Origin: Viridibacterium sp047600765
Lineage (GTDB): Bacteria > Pseudomonadota > Gammaproteobacteria > Burkholderiales > Rhodocyclaceae
Length of the DNA: 64,000 nt
Assembly: GCA_047600765.1 (NCBI GenBank)
Contig: JASGKF010000001.1
Span: 2,046,001-2,110,000, forward strand
Direction of reading: 5' to 3'
A program made the translations under genes and the position numbers. The notes beneath the pieces are model-generated. The model searched no databases, was not told the DNA's origin, and worked only from the letters and a program-made list of their open reading frames with translations. Below, in pieces: positions 18,668 to 27,728 of this stretch (position 1 is its first letter; the number at the start of each line of letters is the position of its first letter).

Positions 18668-20665
18668 CTAGGGCGTGACGCTGAAGTCCAGCGCGTCGAG
18701 CACTTCGTCGCGTGGCCCCAGCAGGCGTAGCTGATGGCGGCCGGTCTGTGGCGTCCAGCGCACCTGGGCACCCTGCCCCAGCGGCTTGCCGTCGAGCACC
18801 CAGTGCACGGCACAGGCGGCGTCGGCGCGCAGGGCCCAGGCATCGGCGCTGATCGCATCGAGCCGGTAGATCGCCCCGGCCTGCGGCCAGCTGATGCGCG
18901 CCGGGTACGGCAGGGCGGCGAGCATGACGGGCGAGAACTCCGTGCCCTTGACGAACCACTCGCGCCGCGCGGGCTCTATCGGCGGCTCGAAGGCGATGAT
19001 GCTGCTGACGAGGCCTTCGCTCGCCTGCGGGGCACGCGAGGGCTCCTTCTGCACGGCGCCGAAGCTCTCGTGCCAGCGCAGCAGGGCATGTGTGGCGAAA
19101 TCCGCCGAGGGGCTGCTGCGCAGGCCTAGCAGCAGGGTGTAGCGATCGCTGTTGCCGAGGGCGATCTGCCACTGGCCATCGCTGCTGCTGAACAGCCAGC
19201 TGTTGCGGAAGCCGCTGCCGTTGTGCGGGGCGCCCAGCATGTCCTGCAGCAGGAAGGCGGCATCCTGCATGGCCGGGCGCTTCTGCGGCGCTTCGAGTGG
19301 CAGGCCGCGCGCGGCAACGAAACTGTTGGCACTGACGATGCTGCGCCAGGCCAGCGCAAGCTGCTGCGGGCTCACCGCGGGGCTGTCGGCGCTGTCCAGC
19401 CCCAGCTCGTGCAACCAGCCATTGAGTGCTTCGATGCGCGTATCGCGCACCACGTTGCGCAGAGCACCGCGTGAGCGGCCGGCGACGGCCGTGCGCAATG
19501 ACAGCATGCGGGTGCGCTGACCGGCGCGCGCGTCGTTGGCGTCGAGCACAGTGTCGCCGTCGATCACGAGCCCGGCGGCCGTGAGGCTGCGATCAGCAAG
19601 GCCGTGCGCGACGGCAAAGGGTGCCCACCATTGCACCAGCTCCAGTCGCTGGGTCAGTGGGTCCGGCAGTTCCGCCGCACTGCCCTGCACGACCCAGGCA
19701 CGCACTTCGCCCGACGTATTGTCGAGCAGCAGCGCCCACGAGGGGCTGGCTTCACGGCCCAGTGCCGCGATGAGGGCACGCTGTTGCGTAGCGTCCAGGG
19801 TGCTGCGCAGTTGTTGTCCCGGCTCCTTGAACAGGCCGCGCGCAAGATGCGGGGCCAGCGTGAAGCGCGGGGTGTTGCGTGGCGTGTTGAGGCGCGCCTG
19901 GGCCAGCTCACCGATGGCGGGGCACAGCTGGCGGTCGTTGAGTGTGGCGGCCAGCGCACAGGCGCGGCGCGTGACGATGGGGGGTTTGGCATTGGGGCCG
20001 CGCAACAGGGCGGCGAGAATCACCGCTTCGCGACGCGTCAGCGCCTCGGGGCCGAGACCGAACAGCAACTGGCTGGCGGCGCCTATGCCTTCGAGATCGC
20101 CGCGGAAGGGCGCGAGGTTGAGGTAGGCCTCGAGGATCTGCGGCTTGGTCCAGTGCTTCTCGAGTTCGATCGCAGCGAGGCTCTGGTCCCACTTCTGCGT
20201 CACGCTACGCCGCTCGGTGCCCTTGGCGGGCAGGCGCAGGGCCGGGTCCAGCATGCCGGCCAGCTGCATGGTCAGCGTCGAGGCACCGCGCCGCGAGCGG
20301 CTCCACAGGTTTTGCCAGGCGGCGCCGATGAAGGCCTTCCAGTCGATGCCGGAGTGCTCGAAGAAGCGTTTGTCCTCGGCAGCCAGCAGCGCTTCGCGCA
20401 TGGCGGGCGACAAACTCTGCAGGCTGACCCAGGGCAGGCGTCGCACGCGCGGGTCGAGGCGCAGGTCAGCCAGTGGCTCACCGTTGCGGTCGAGCAGTAC
20501 GGAGTCGGAAGCGATCCAGCTGGCGCGTACCTGCTCGAAGCCGGGCAAGACCTGGGCGGCCGACGCGATGGATGCGCAGCACAGCAGGACTGTCGCCAGC
20601 AACAGGCGGGGCAGGCAGGTCGAGCGGAATGAGGCAGAAAGGCACGCGAACAGCATGGCCGGCAT
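18668..20665 (-). CDS. pbpC: PBP1C-like peptidoglycan glycosyltransferase with degenerate transpeptidase domain
   Basis: 665 residues, shorter than the roughly 770 of E. coli PbpC. A signal anchor is followed by a complete GT51 glycosyltransferase domain: AAEDKRFFEHSGIDW with the catalytic Glu, RRGASTLTMQLAGML, and a QKWDQSLAAIELEKHWTK block. The domain order then follows PBP1C, ending with a C-terminal beta domain of the BiPBP_C type. The transpeptidase region has lost its catalytic motifs. Where PbpC has STLKPF this protein has QWWAPF, and where it has KTGTS before the aromatic F/YRDAW block this one has NGSG followed by FRNSWLF. It therefore probably polymerises glycan but cannot cross-link or bind beta-lactam. 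It stands alone, with no alpha-2-macroglobulin neighbour. Confidence 0.88.
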   Translation of the reverse strand: MPAMLFACLSASFRSTCLPRLLLATVLLCCASIASAAQVLPGFEQVRASWIASDSVLLDRNGEPLADLRLDPRVRRLPWVSLQSLSPAMREALLAAEDKRFFEHSGIDWKAFIGAAWQNLWSRSRRGASTLTMQLAGMLDPALRLPAKGTERRSVTQKWDQSLAAIELEKHWTKPQILEAYLNLAPFRGDLEGIGAASQLLFGLGPEALTRREAVILAALLRGPNAKPPIVTRRACALAATLNDRQLCPAIGELAQARLNTPRNTPRFTLAPHLARGLFKEPGQQLRSTLDATQQRALIAALGREASPSWALLLDNTSGEVRAWVVQGSAAELPDPLTQRLELVQWWAPFAVAHGLADRSLTAAGLVIDGDTVLDANDARAGQRTRMLSLRTAVAGRSRGALRNVVRDTRIEALNGWLHELGLDSADSPAVSPQQLALAWRSIVSANSFVAARGLPLEAPQKRPAMQDAAFLLQDMLGAPHNGSGFRNSWLFSSSDGQWQIALGNSDRYTLLLGLRSSPSADFATHALLRWHESFGAVQKEPSRAPQASEGLVSSIIAFEPPIEPARREWFVKGTEFSPVMLAALPYPARISWPQAGAIYRLDAISADAWALRADAACAVHWVLDGKPLGQGAQVRWTPQTGRHQLRLLGPRDEVLDALDFSVTP

Positions 20666-20738
20666 TCTGCCGCATGGTGCCGGCGGCTCGTGTGTCGCGA
20701 TGTAACTTTCTGCCCGACGGTGCAGGGCTGACGCGGCT

Positions 20739-21152
20739 TTACGGAGCGATGGTGATGGTCGCGCTCTTGTTGGCCGACAGGCTGCCCGAGGTCACCGTGA
20801 GCTTGAGTACCACGTCGGTGCTGACGCTCACGGTAGGGGCCGTGAAGTACACCGTCGCGGCGCTGGCGCCCGAGAGGGTCACGGTCGGGCCGGAGGTTTG
20901 CGTCCAGGCATAGGCAAGACTGCTGCTCGTCAGACTGCCCGTCGTGGTGACTGTCGAGGTCACCGACACCGGGGTGCCACTGGTGGGCGCCGAAGGGGAC
21001 CAGGTCAGGGAGGTGATGGTGTAGCCATCGGACTCTTCGGTGCCGCCTCCGCAGCCCGTCAACAGTGGCAGCAGCGCGATGGCCAGCAGGCTGGTGCGCA
21101 ACAGGGCGAAGAAGGGCGACAAGGCGCCGGACAAGGGTGATGCATATGGCAT
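20739..21152 (-). CDS. Small lipoprotein with Ig/PKD-like domain
   Basis: 137 residues. The signal peptide ends in LLTGC followed by GGG, a lipobox. The mature part is a single Thr/Ser/Val-rich beta domain reminiscent of PKD or Ig-like folds (YAWTQTSGPTVTLSG, with VVLKLTVTSG later), usually a surface adhesion or carbohydrate-contact module. The start ATG 21152 has GGAG upstream. It lies alone between the PBP1C-like gene and cca. The function is unknown. Confidence 0.65.
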   Translation of the reverse strand: MPYASPLSGALSPFFALLRTSLLAIALLPLLTGCGGGTEESDGYTITSLTWSPSAPTSGTPVSVTSTVTTTGSLTSSSLAYAWTQTSGPTVTLSGASAATVYFTAPTVSVSTDVVLKLTVTSGSLSANKSATITIAP

Positions 21153-21249
21153 GGCTGGGCTCCGGTCAGGTGTCGCTGGAGCTTAGCAATGCAGCAGTAT
21201 TGCTGGACGTAACGAATGGCAAGCCGGGGTAAATCGGCGTGAAGCCGTC

Positions 21250-22513
21250 TCAGTCAGTGGTCGGCAGCAGTGCAGCTTTGACGGCACCCACGCGCGCTTC
21301 ATGGATGGCATCGGGAATGCGGCGCTTGTCCGCGCAGGCAGAGGCGATGGCGCCGGCATCGACGGCAGAAAACGCGGCCAGGGCGAGGCGCAGGCGCGCG
21401 ACTTGTGGATAGTCGCAGGTCTCGAAGCCGGGGCGCCCGTGCGCGTCGGCGAGGCAGGCTGCGAGCAGCTGTTCGAAGCGCTGCGGGCGGCGCAGGGCGT
21501 CGAACGCGTTCGAGGAACTTGGTGATTGTGTCGGCACGCATCTCCATGGCCTTGTGCACGTTGCCGTGCTCGCGTGTGACCAGCACCGCGAGGTCACGGC
21601 AATCGACGGGCACCTTGAGGCGCTCGCAGACGGCTTCGGTCAGTGCAACGCCGGCGCCTTCGTGGCCATAGTGGTGCGGCAGGATGTCAGCGGGCGTGAT
21701 GCCCTTGCCAAGGTCGTGCAACGCGGCGGCCCAGCGCACCGGTAGCGGTTCATTGCTGGCCGCCGCCGCATCGACGACCAGCAGCATGTGCACGCCCGTG
21801 TCGACTTCCGGGTGGTACTGCGGCGGCTGCGGCACACCGAACAGGGCGTCGAGTTCGGGCAGCAGTCGCGCCAGCGCGCCGCAGTCGCGCAGCACACTGA
21901 ACATGCGCGAAGGTTGCGCCGACATCAGGCCACGCGAGATTTCCTGCCAGACGCGCTCGGGCACGAGGTGGTCAACTTCGCCCGCGGCGACCATGCCGCG
22001 CATCAGTGTCAGCGTTTCGGGCGCGACCGTGAAGTCGGTGAAGCGGGCGGCGAAGCGCGCCACGCGCAGGATGCGCACCGGGTCTTCGGCGAACGCCGGG
22101 CTGACGTGACGGAACACGCGTGCAGCAAGGTCGCGCTGGCCGCCATAGGGGTCGATGAGGCTGCCATCGGGGGCTTCGGCGATGGCGTTGATGGTCAGGT
22201 CGCGGCGCAGCAGGTCCTCTTCGAGGCTGACCTCGGCGTCGGCATGGAAGACGAAGCCCTTGTAGCCATGGCCGCTCTTGCGCTCGGTGCGGGCCAGCGC
22301 GTATTCCTCCTGGCTTTGCGGATGCAGGAACACCGGGAAGTCCTTGCCGACCGGGCGGAAACCCATGGCCAGCATGCTGTCGGGCGTGCAGCCTGTGACC
22401 ACCCAGTCGCGGTCCTGCACGGGCAGGCCCAGCAGGCGGTCGCGCACGGCACCGCCGACGATGCAGGCGCGGGCGGGGGGCGAAAAAACGAGGGGGGCGG
22501 CGGCTTTGCTCAT
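21250..22513 (-). pseudogene. cca: CCA-adding tRNA nucleotidyltransferase gene with a one-base frameshift
   Basis: Residues 1-339 match the bacterial multifunctional Cca: nucleotidyltransferase motif YIVGGAVRD-like (ACIVGGAVRDRLLG) with the DxD carboxylates in VQDRDWVVTG, the RRDLTINAIA block, EDPVRILRVARFAARF, and an HD domain (LHDLGKG, REHGNVHKA). After TITKFLERV the frame becomes nonsense and runs to 21299. The expected end (FDALRRPQRFEQLL through to LLPTTD at 21250) is in the neighbouring frame. Removing one G from CGAACGCGTTCG restores ERFDALRRP, the family pattern. Total corrected length is about 420 residues. As tRNA 3'-end maturation is vital or near-vital, the break may be a sequence error or a very recent mutation; the truncated form keeps the catalytic and HD domains and could work. 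Confidence 0.9.
21500..21513. repeat. 14-bp perfect palindrome at the cca frameshift
   Basis: TCGAACGCGTTCGA is a perfect palindrome. Deleting one base to restore the cca frame would leave 5-bp arms around a 3-base centre, so the extra base completes the symmetry. Confidence 0.75.
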
Positions 22514-22697
22514 GGATTCATGCTACCCCGGAAGTGGCGCGCCGTGAGCATTGGCGCCACTTTGCGGGCAATTCTGGTCATCTGGCAGGCGGCCTGGGCC
22601 AGCTGGCCGGGTTGGCAGACCCGGTATTTCTGCAGTTTTCAGACCAAATGCCGTAATAGCCTGAATCGACTCACGGGCATGGTGTTGGGGGACGCAG

Positions 22698-24527
22698 GTG
22701 TTGGGGTACGCGCTGATTCTGGTGGCGGTCGTGATGGCGGGCGTGGCGGTCTGGCTGTTCCTGCATGCGCGGCATGCTGCGCAGCCTAGTCCTGTCGACG
22801 CTGCGGGCCTTGGCGCGGCCGACTACGCCAGCATGCTCAATGCCCTGGGCGACGCCATTTACCTGCGCGAAGAGGGTGGCCGCGTGCTGCATGCCAATCC
22901 GGCCTGCGCACAGCTGTTGGGTCTGCAGGACCCTGCCGAGATGCGGGGCCACAACATCCTCGAATTCGTCCGCAACGTCTCCGAAGCCACGCTCTCGAAA
23001 GAGAACGAGCTGGTACTCGGTGTGCGTACCCGTGTTGCACAGACCCAGCAGGAATACACGGTCACGCGTCGCGATGGCCAGAGCTTCCCGGCCGAGATCC
23101 GCGTCTCGCGCTGCCGTTACGACGATCAGGCTGCCGTGCTGGTGCAGATGCGTGACGTCAGCGAACGCAAGCAGTACGAAGAGCTGATGGTGCAGCACGT
23201 CACCGTCGACGAAGTGACCCAGCTGCCGAACCGTCGCCTGATGATGGACCGCCTGCGCCAGGCCATCATCCTCGGCAAGCGTGGTGGTGGCAGCTTCGCG
23301 GTGATGCTGATCGACCTCGATCACTTCAAGCGCATCAACGATTCACGCGGTCATACCCTCGGCGATGCCCTGCTGTCGGGTGCCGCGCAGCGTTTGCGCG
23401 ACATCGTGCGCGAGGCCGACACGGTGGCGCGCTTCGGTGGCGACGAATTCGTGGTGATCCTCACCGAGCCGGACCCCGACGCCGCACCGCTGCGCGTCGA
23501 GTACGCTGCGCAACGCGTCGTGCAGGCCTTCCAGGAGCCCTTCCTCGTCGATGGCCTGCAGGCGGTGGTGACCGCCAGCGTGGGCATTGCCATGTGGCCC
23601 GAGGATGGTGACGACCCCGATACCCTGATGCGCAACGCCGACACCGCGATGTACGAGGTCAAGAAGTCGACGCGCAACAGCTTCTGCCTGTTCAACCGCG
23701 ACATGAACCAGCGCGTGCAGGACAGCCTGCGCATTGATGCGCACCTGCGCCAGGCGCTGGACCGCAAGGAGTTGCGTGTGCTGTTCCAGCCCATCGTCGA
23801 TGCCAGCACCAGCCGCATGATGAAGGTCGAAGCCCTGCTGCGCTGGCAGAGCACCGAGCTGGGCAACGTGCCGCCAGACACCTTCATTCCCATCGCCGAG
23901 GAAACCGGGCAGATCAATGCCATCGGCTTGTGGGTGCTCGAAGAATCCTGCCGTCGCCTGCGCGAACTGCAGTCCCGCCGCGTGGACGACACGCCGCTGA
24001 CGGTCAGCGTCAATGTCTCGGCGCGCCAGTTGCGCGACGAGAAATTCGCCGCCATCGTCGCCGACGTCTTGCATCTGACTGGTCTGCAGGCCAACCAGCT
24101 GGAGCTGGAACTGACCGAGCGAACCATCATCGATGATGACGAAGTCATCATCGCCAACCTCACCGCGCTGCACAAGCAGGGCATCAGCCTGTCGCTGGAC
24201 GATTTCGGCACGGGTTACTCGTCGCTGTCCTACCTGACGCGCTTCCCGCTCAGCACCGTCAAGCTCGACCGCGCCTTCGTGCAGGACATCGAACACAACG
24301 TGCAGAGCCTGCAACTCGCCACCGCCATCATCTCCATGTGTCGCAGCCTGGGCCTGGCGCTGGTGGCCGAGGGCGTCGAGACGCAGCACCAGGCGCGCCT
24401 GCTGGGCAAGCACGGCTGCCGTTTCCTGCAGGGCTATCACTTCAGCCGGCCGGTGAATCCGGCCGACATTCCCGGCGTCGCCGGCTTCCAGCCCGCCGAA
24501 GATCTCGCTGCGCGTGCCGCTTCCTGA
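22698..24527 (+). CDS. Membrane PAS-GGDEF-EAL c-di-GMP enzyme
   Basis: 609 residues. One N-terminal membrane helix (residues 2-22) precedes a PAS domain (MLNALGDAIYLREEGGRVLHANPA) and a GGDEF domain with an intact RFGGDEFVVIL signature. The EAL domain is also intact: VEALLRW, NVSARQL, LELTERTI, DDFGTGYSS, KLDRAFV, EGVET. Both synthesis and hydrolysis of c-di-GMP are thus possible; such tandem proteins often use GGDEF to sense GTP. The start is GTG at 22698, the only one in frame close to the hydrophobic helix. The gene is monocistronic, divergent from cca with about 184 bases between them, and ends 31 bases from a convergent gene. Confidence 0.93.
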   Translation: MLGYALILVAVVMAGVAVWLFLHARHAAQPSPVDAAGLGAADYASMLNALGDAIYLREEGGRVLHANPACAQLLGLQDPAEMRGHNILEFVRNVSEATLSKENELVLGVRTRVAQTQQEYTVTRRDGQSFPAEIRVSRCRYDDQAAVLVQMRDVSERKQYEELMVQHVTVDEVTQLPNRRLMMDRLRQAIILGKRGGGSFAVMLIDLDHFKRINDSRGHTLGDALLSGAAQRLRDIVREADTVARFGGDEFVVILTEPDPDAAPLRVEYAAQRVVQAFQEPFLVDGLQAVVTASVGIAMWPEDGDDPDTLMRNADTAMYEVKKSTRNSFCLFNRDMNQRVQDSLRIDAHLRQALDRKELRVLFQPIVDASTSRMMKVEALLRWQSTELGNVPPDTFIPIAEETGQINAIGLWVLEESCRRLRELQSRRVDDTPLTVSVNVSARQLRDEKFAAIVADVLHLTGLQANQLELELTERTIIDDDEVIIANLTALHKQGISLSLDDFGTGYSSLSYLTRFPLSTVKLDRAFVQDIEHNVQSLQLATAIISMCRSLGLALVAEGVETQHQARLLGKHGCRFLQGYHFSRPVNPADIPGVAGFQPAEDLAARAAS

Positions 24528-24558
24528 GCCTGTCTTGAAGTGCCTCGGCTGAGGTGTC

Positions 24559-25455
24559 TCAGGGCTTGCGACTGAGACGGCGGTTGGGGTCCAGCTCGCG
24601 CAACCACTCCTGAACCTGTTTGTCCGGCGCACCCGGACTGGCCAGTGTGCGGAACTCCTTGTCACTCCAATGCGCGCGCAGCACCTCGTTGACGCGCTGT
24701 ATGAAGCGTTCCCCCCAGCTCGTGCGCGGTGCTGTCACATGCACGGTGATGTAACGCGGCTGCCCGCCTATGGGCAGGCTCACGAGGTCGGCCTGTGCGA
24801 CGTCGGGCTGGTCCATGAAGGCCTCGCGTTCCGAGCCGAACAGGATGGTGTAGTGGATGCGGTCGAAGGCCATCATCTGCAGCAGGCCTTCTGACATGCG
24901 CTGTGCGACGGCACGTTCGACGATGTTGGGCTGCCCCTTGTGCTGGGCCAGCATGTCGTCGATATCGCGACCATAGGAACGGCCGGCCGAGATGCCCAGT
25001 CGCAGCGTGTGATCCGTCAGCAGATTGGGCAGCTGGATGCTGCCGTCTACGCCGCGGAAAGTGGACAGCGCGGCGAGATGGCGACGTGGCGCGACGATCT
25101 GCGGCGGTGAAATGGCGTGGAAGGCATCCGAGAACAGCATGAAGGATTGCCGGTCGGCGTTCTTCTGCATGCCGGCGCAGACAGCCTGATCACCCGTGCG
25201 CATCTGCGCTTCGAAGCGCCGGATGTTGGAAACCAGCGGGCGATGCTCGTACTGCGGCAGGTAGCGCATGATGAAGCGCGCGGTCTGGTCGACCGTGCCC
25301 TTGCCTTCATCGGGACCGCTGGCAATGTAGAGCGGTGGCAGATCGAAGCGGCACCAGGCGGCAATGCCATCGTCAGCCGCTGTGGCCCGGGCCGAGGCCA
25401 GGCAGGACAGCAGGACGCAAAGCGTGAAGCGGGCACTTGCAGTGAAGACTGACAT
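24559..25455 (-). CDS. Periplasmic solute-binding-like protein (TIGR02285 family)
   Basis: 298 residues with a signal peptide ending near ARATAA. The fold resembles type II periplasmic binding proteins (family 3 amino-acid type). GTVDQTARFIMRYLPQYEH, VCAGMQKNADRQSFMLFSDAF and LRLGISAGRSYGRDIDDML are the conserved blocks of a Proteobacteria group known as TIGR02285, whose role is not established. No transporter genes are adjacent; many such solo proteins act as sensors or have lost transport. It converges on the PAS-GGDEF-EAL gene. Confidence 0.75.
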   Translation of the reverse strand: MSVFTASARFTLCVLLSCLASARATAADDGIAAWCRFDLPPLYIASGPDEGKGTVDQTARFIMRYLPQYEHRPLVSNIRRFEAQMRTGDQAVCAGMQKNADRQSFMLFSDAFHAISPPQIVAPRRHLAALSTFRGVDGSIQLPNLLTDHTLRLGISAGRSYGRDIDDMLAQHKGQPNIVERAVAQRMSEGLLQMMAFDRIHYTILFGSEREAFMDQPDVAQADLVSLPIGGQPRYITVHVTAPRTSWGERFIQRVNEVLRAHWSDKEFRTLASPGAPDKQVQEWLRELDPNRRLSRKP

Positions 25456-25523
25456 GCGCGATTCCGGTGACGATGCTCATCGCAGGCTAAACCCGCTGCA
25501 GGGGCTTGTCTATACCGAAAGTC

Positions 25524-27656
25524 TTATCTTGCGGTCGCCGTCGCTGCCGCGCGCAGCACGGTTGCTTGCGTAGCGTCGGCCGTGACCTGCAGATTCATCA
25601 GCTGGCCCTTGAGGGGGCTCATGCTCTTGTCGCTGCCGGCACGTGCCAGCAGGCTCAGCTGGGTGCTGCCGCTGCAGGCCACGCGTCCGCTGCCAGTCAG
25701 ACTCAGCTGCTTGCTGCTGGCGCTGAGGCGTTCGACCAGCAGGCTGCCCTGGTCGAAGCGCAGCGCGGCCGACACTTCATCGAGCGGTGTGGTCTCGTTG
25801 CGTGCCGCGCGTTGCTGGCCAGGCGACAGGGCCAGCATGCTGCGGGGCATGTCAGCGCCCAGCCAGCGTGCGTCGCGCGAATAGATGCGCAGCACGCCCT
25901 CGGCGCTGCGGCAGGGTTCGGGCCAGGTGCCCGTGCGGCCCGAGGCTTCCAGCGTGGCATTGGTGAGGCCGCCGAGTGGCAGCTGCAAGCCCGCATCGCG
26001 CTTCAGTGCATCGAGCGCCACGCCGCGCAGGGTCTGGCTGGTGCTGTAACGCTGTTGCGTGGCGTCCCAGCGCCAGCGGCCGGCATGGCGTCCGCCGTAC
26101 AGCGTGGCCGAGAATTCGCCGAGATCGAGCTTGCCGTCTTCCTGATGCACCGGAAGCACGACCGATTCGAGCTGCAGGCCGGCGAGTTTGAGTTTGCCCA
26201 GGCGCAGCTCGCCGTCGAGTGACCAGCCCTTGAGCTGATCGGCCGCCGGCAGCCATTCGCGCCAGCGTGCCGGCACGATCATGCTGTCGAGATCGAAGCG
26301 CTCGCTGTTGAGCTTGCTGCGCAGGCTGTTGACGCGACCACGTGTCAGGCTGGCTTCGAGCTGCAGCTTGCCAGCCTTGCCCGACATCTCGCCGCGCAGG
26401 TCCAGCAGGGGCGCATCCGTATCGCTGGCGACGCGCATCTCGCCACGCAGTAACTGGGTGCCGAAAGCGGCTTGCAGGGCTGGGTGTTTCGCGTCGAGGC
26501 GACCATTGAAGTCGGTCACCGCAAGGCTGCCTTCGCGCAAGTTGAGGCTCACTGCGCCGCGTCCCTGTGCGCCGATCTGCAGCGCGTCGTCCTTGCCGGA
26601 CTTGTCTGCTTTGGCCAGCTGGCGCAGCTCGGTTGACAGTGAGCCGGTCACGCGGTCGTTGTCCCCGGCAATGGATTGCAGCTGGGCCAACTCGAATCGC
26701 AGCGCGCCCTGTTCGCCGCGTTGTACGGCCACCTCCAGCAAGGCTGCGTTGAGGCCTTCGCGCCAGCGCGCGGCGGGCAGGTTGGCGTTCAGGCGCAGTG
26801 CAGACTCGCTATCGCCGGTGTTGCCCTGCAGGCGCACCTGTCGCACCTGCCAGCCATCAGCCTGCCACTCGAAGGCGCCGAAACTGCCTTCGAGCCGTGC
26901 TTCGCGCACCCAGTCCGTGCGCCCGCTGAAACTGGCGCGCCCCTGTGTCAGCGCACCACCTTCCAGCCCCTCGTCGAAGCGGTAGTTCGCCGCCAGCGTG
27001 AGGCGGCCTTCGAGGGCCGAGCGGCTCGGTTGACCGGCGATGACCTGGCTGTCGAGTTGCAGGCGTCCGCCCTGCCCGGCACGCAGTGCGTCAGCGCGCA
27101 GCTCCAGCTTGCGCCACTGTGCCTGGCGGCTGGTCGGCAGGTCGTCGAGCGTGATGTCGGCCTGATGCAACACCAGCGCATCGAGTTGCAGCTGCACGGG
27201 CTTGTCGTTCGTCGCGTCGAGCAGGTCTTCGCCATTCCAGACGCCCTTGCGGTCGCGCATCAGGCGCAGCAGCAGGCCGTCGATTTCGACGCGGCGCAGC
27301 TCCACCCGGCCATGTAGCAGCAGCGGCAGCAGGGCCGGCTCGAGATGCGCCTCGCGCCAGCTGGCAAAGGTTTCGCCGCGACCCGGTTCCGACAGGGTGG
27401 CCGCGCCCAGATGCAGGCGTACATGCGGCCACAGCGACAGCTGCGGCGTCGATTCCAGCACCAGGCTGCGCTGCCAGCTGCGTTCGGAGTGTTCGACAAG
27501 CTCCGCTGCGAGCTGGTGTCCGTTGAAGCGCAGTTGCAGGAACAGCGCCAGCATCAGCACGCCCATGCACAGCACGCCCAGCGTGAAGCCGCAAAGTTTG
27601 ACGGCAAGCTGGATGCGTTGTTCGGACGGCAGGAAGGTGCGGAGCAAGGCAGGCAT
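25524..27656 (-). CDS. asmA: AsmA-family protein
   Basis: 710 residues. An N-terminal membrane anchor (residues 19-45) is followed by a long, almost all-beta periplasmic region, the plan of AsmA. Family marks include LRFNGHQLAAELVEHSERSWQR at the start, RVELRRVEIDGLLLRLMRDRKGVWN, and the C-terminal block GLTNATLEASGRTGTWP followed by the terminal domain. AsmA-like proteins are bridge-like lipid carriers implicated in moving phospholipid to the outer membrane and in LPS/porin assembly. It is downstream of the CHASE2 kinase gene on the same strand but separated by 72 bases, so cotranscription is uncertain. Confidence 0.85.
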   Translation of the reverse strand: MPALLRTFLPSEQRIQLAVKLCGFTLGVLCMGVLMLALFLQLRFNGHQLAAELVEHSERSWQRSLVLESTPQLSLWPHVRLHLGAATLSEPGRGETFASWREAHLEPALLPLLLHGRVELRRVEIDGLLLRLMRDRKGVWNGEDLLDATNDKPVQLQLDALVLHQADITLDDLPTSRQAQWRKLELRADALRAGQGGRLQLDSQVIAGQPSRSALEGRLTLAANYRFDEGLEGGALTQGRASFSGRTDWVREARLEGSFGAFEWQADGWQVRQVRLQGNTGDSESALRLNANLPAARWREGLNAALLEVAVQRGEQGALRFELAQLQSIAGDNDRVTGSLSTELRQLAKADKSGKDDALQIGAQGRGAVSLNLREGSLAVTDFNGRLDAKHPALQAAFGTQLLRGEMRVASDTDAPLLDLRGEMSGKAGKLQLEASLTRGRVNSLRSKLNSERFDLDSMIVPARWREWLPAADQLKGWSLDGELRLGKLKLAGLQLESVVLPVHQEDGKLDLGEFSATLYGGRHAGRWRWDATQQRYSTSQTLRGVALDALKRDAGLQLPLGGLTNATLEASGRTGTWPEPCRSAEGVLRIYSRDARWLGADMPRSMLALSPGQQRAARNETTPLDEVSAALRFDQGSLLVERLSASSKQLSLTGSGRVACSGSTQLSLLARAGSDKSMSPLKGQLMNLQVTADATQATVLRAAATATAR

Positions 27657-27728
27657 GGCCGGCCATTGTTACGGGGCGCAGTGGGGCGGGGCAAGCCCGC
27701 CGGGCGGGCCGCCGTGGGTGTGTTGCGT

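Noticed and set aside
19604..20632. Plus-strand frame opposite the PBP1C-like gene
   Set aside because: No recognisable domain, low complexity and fully antisense.
22698..24527. Degenerate GGDEF or EAL in this protein
   Set aside because: Both active sites are canonical on inspection.
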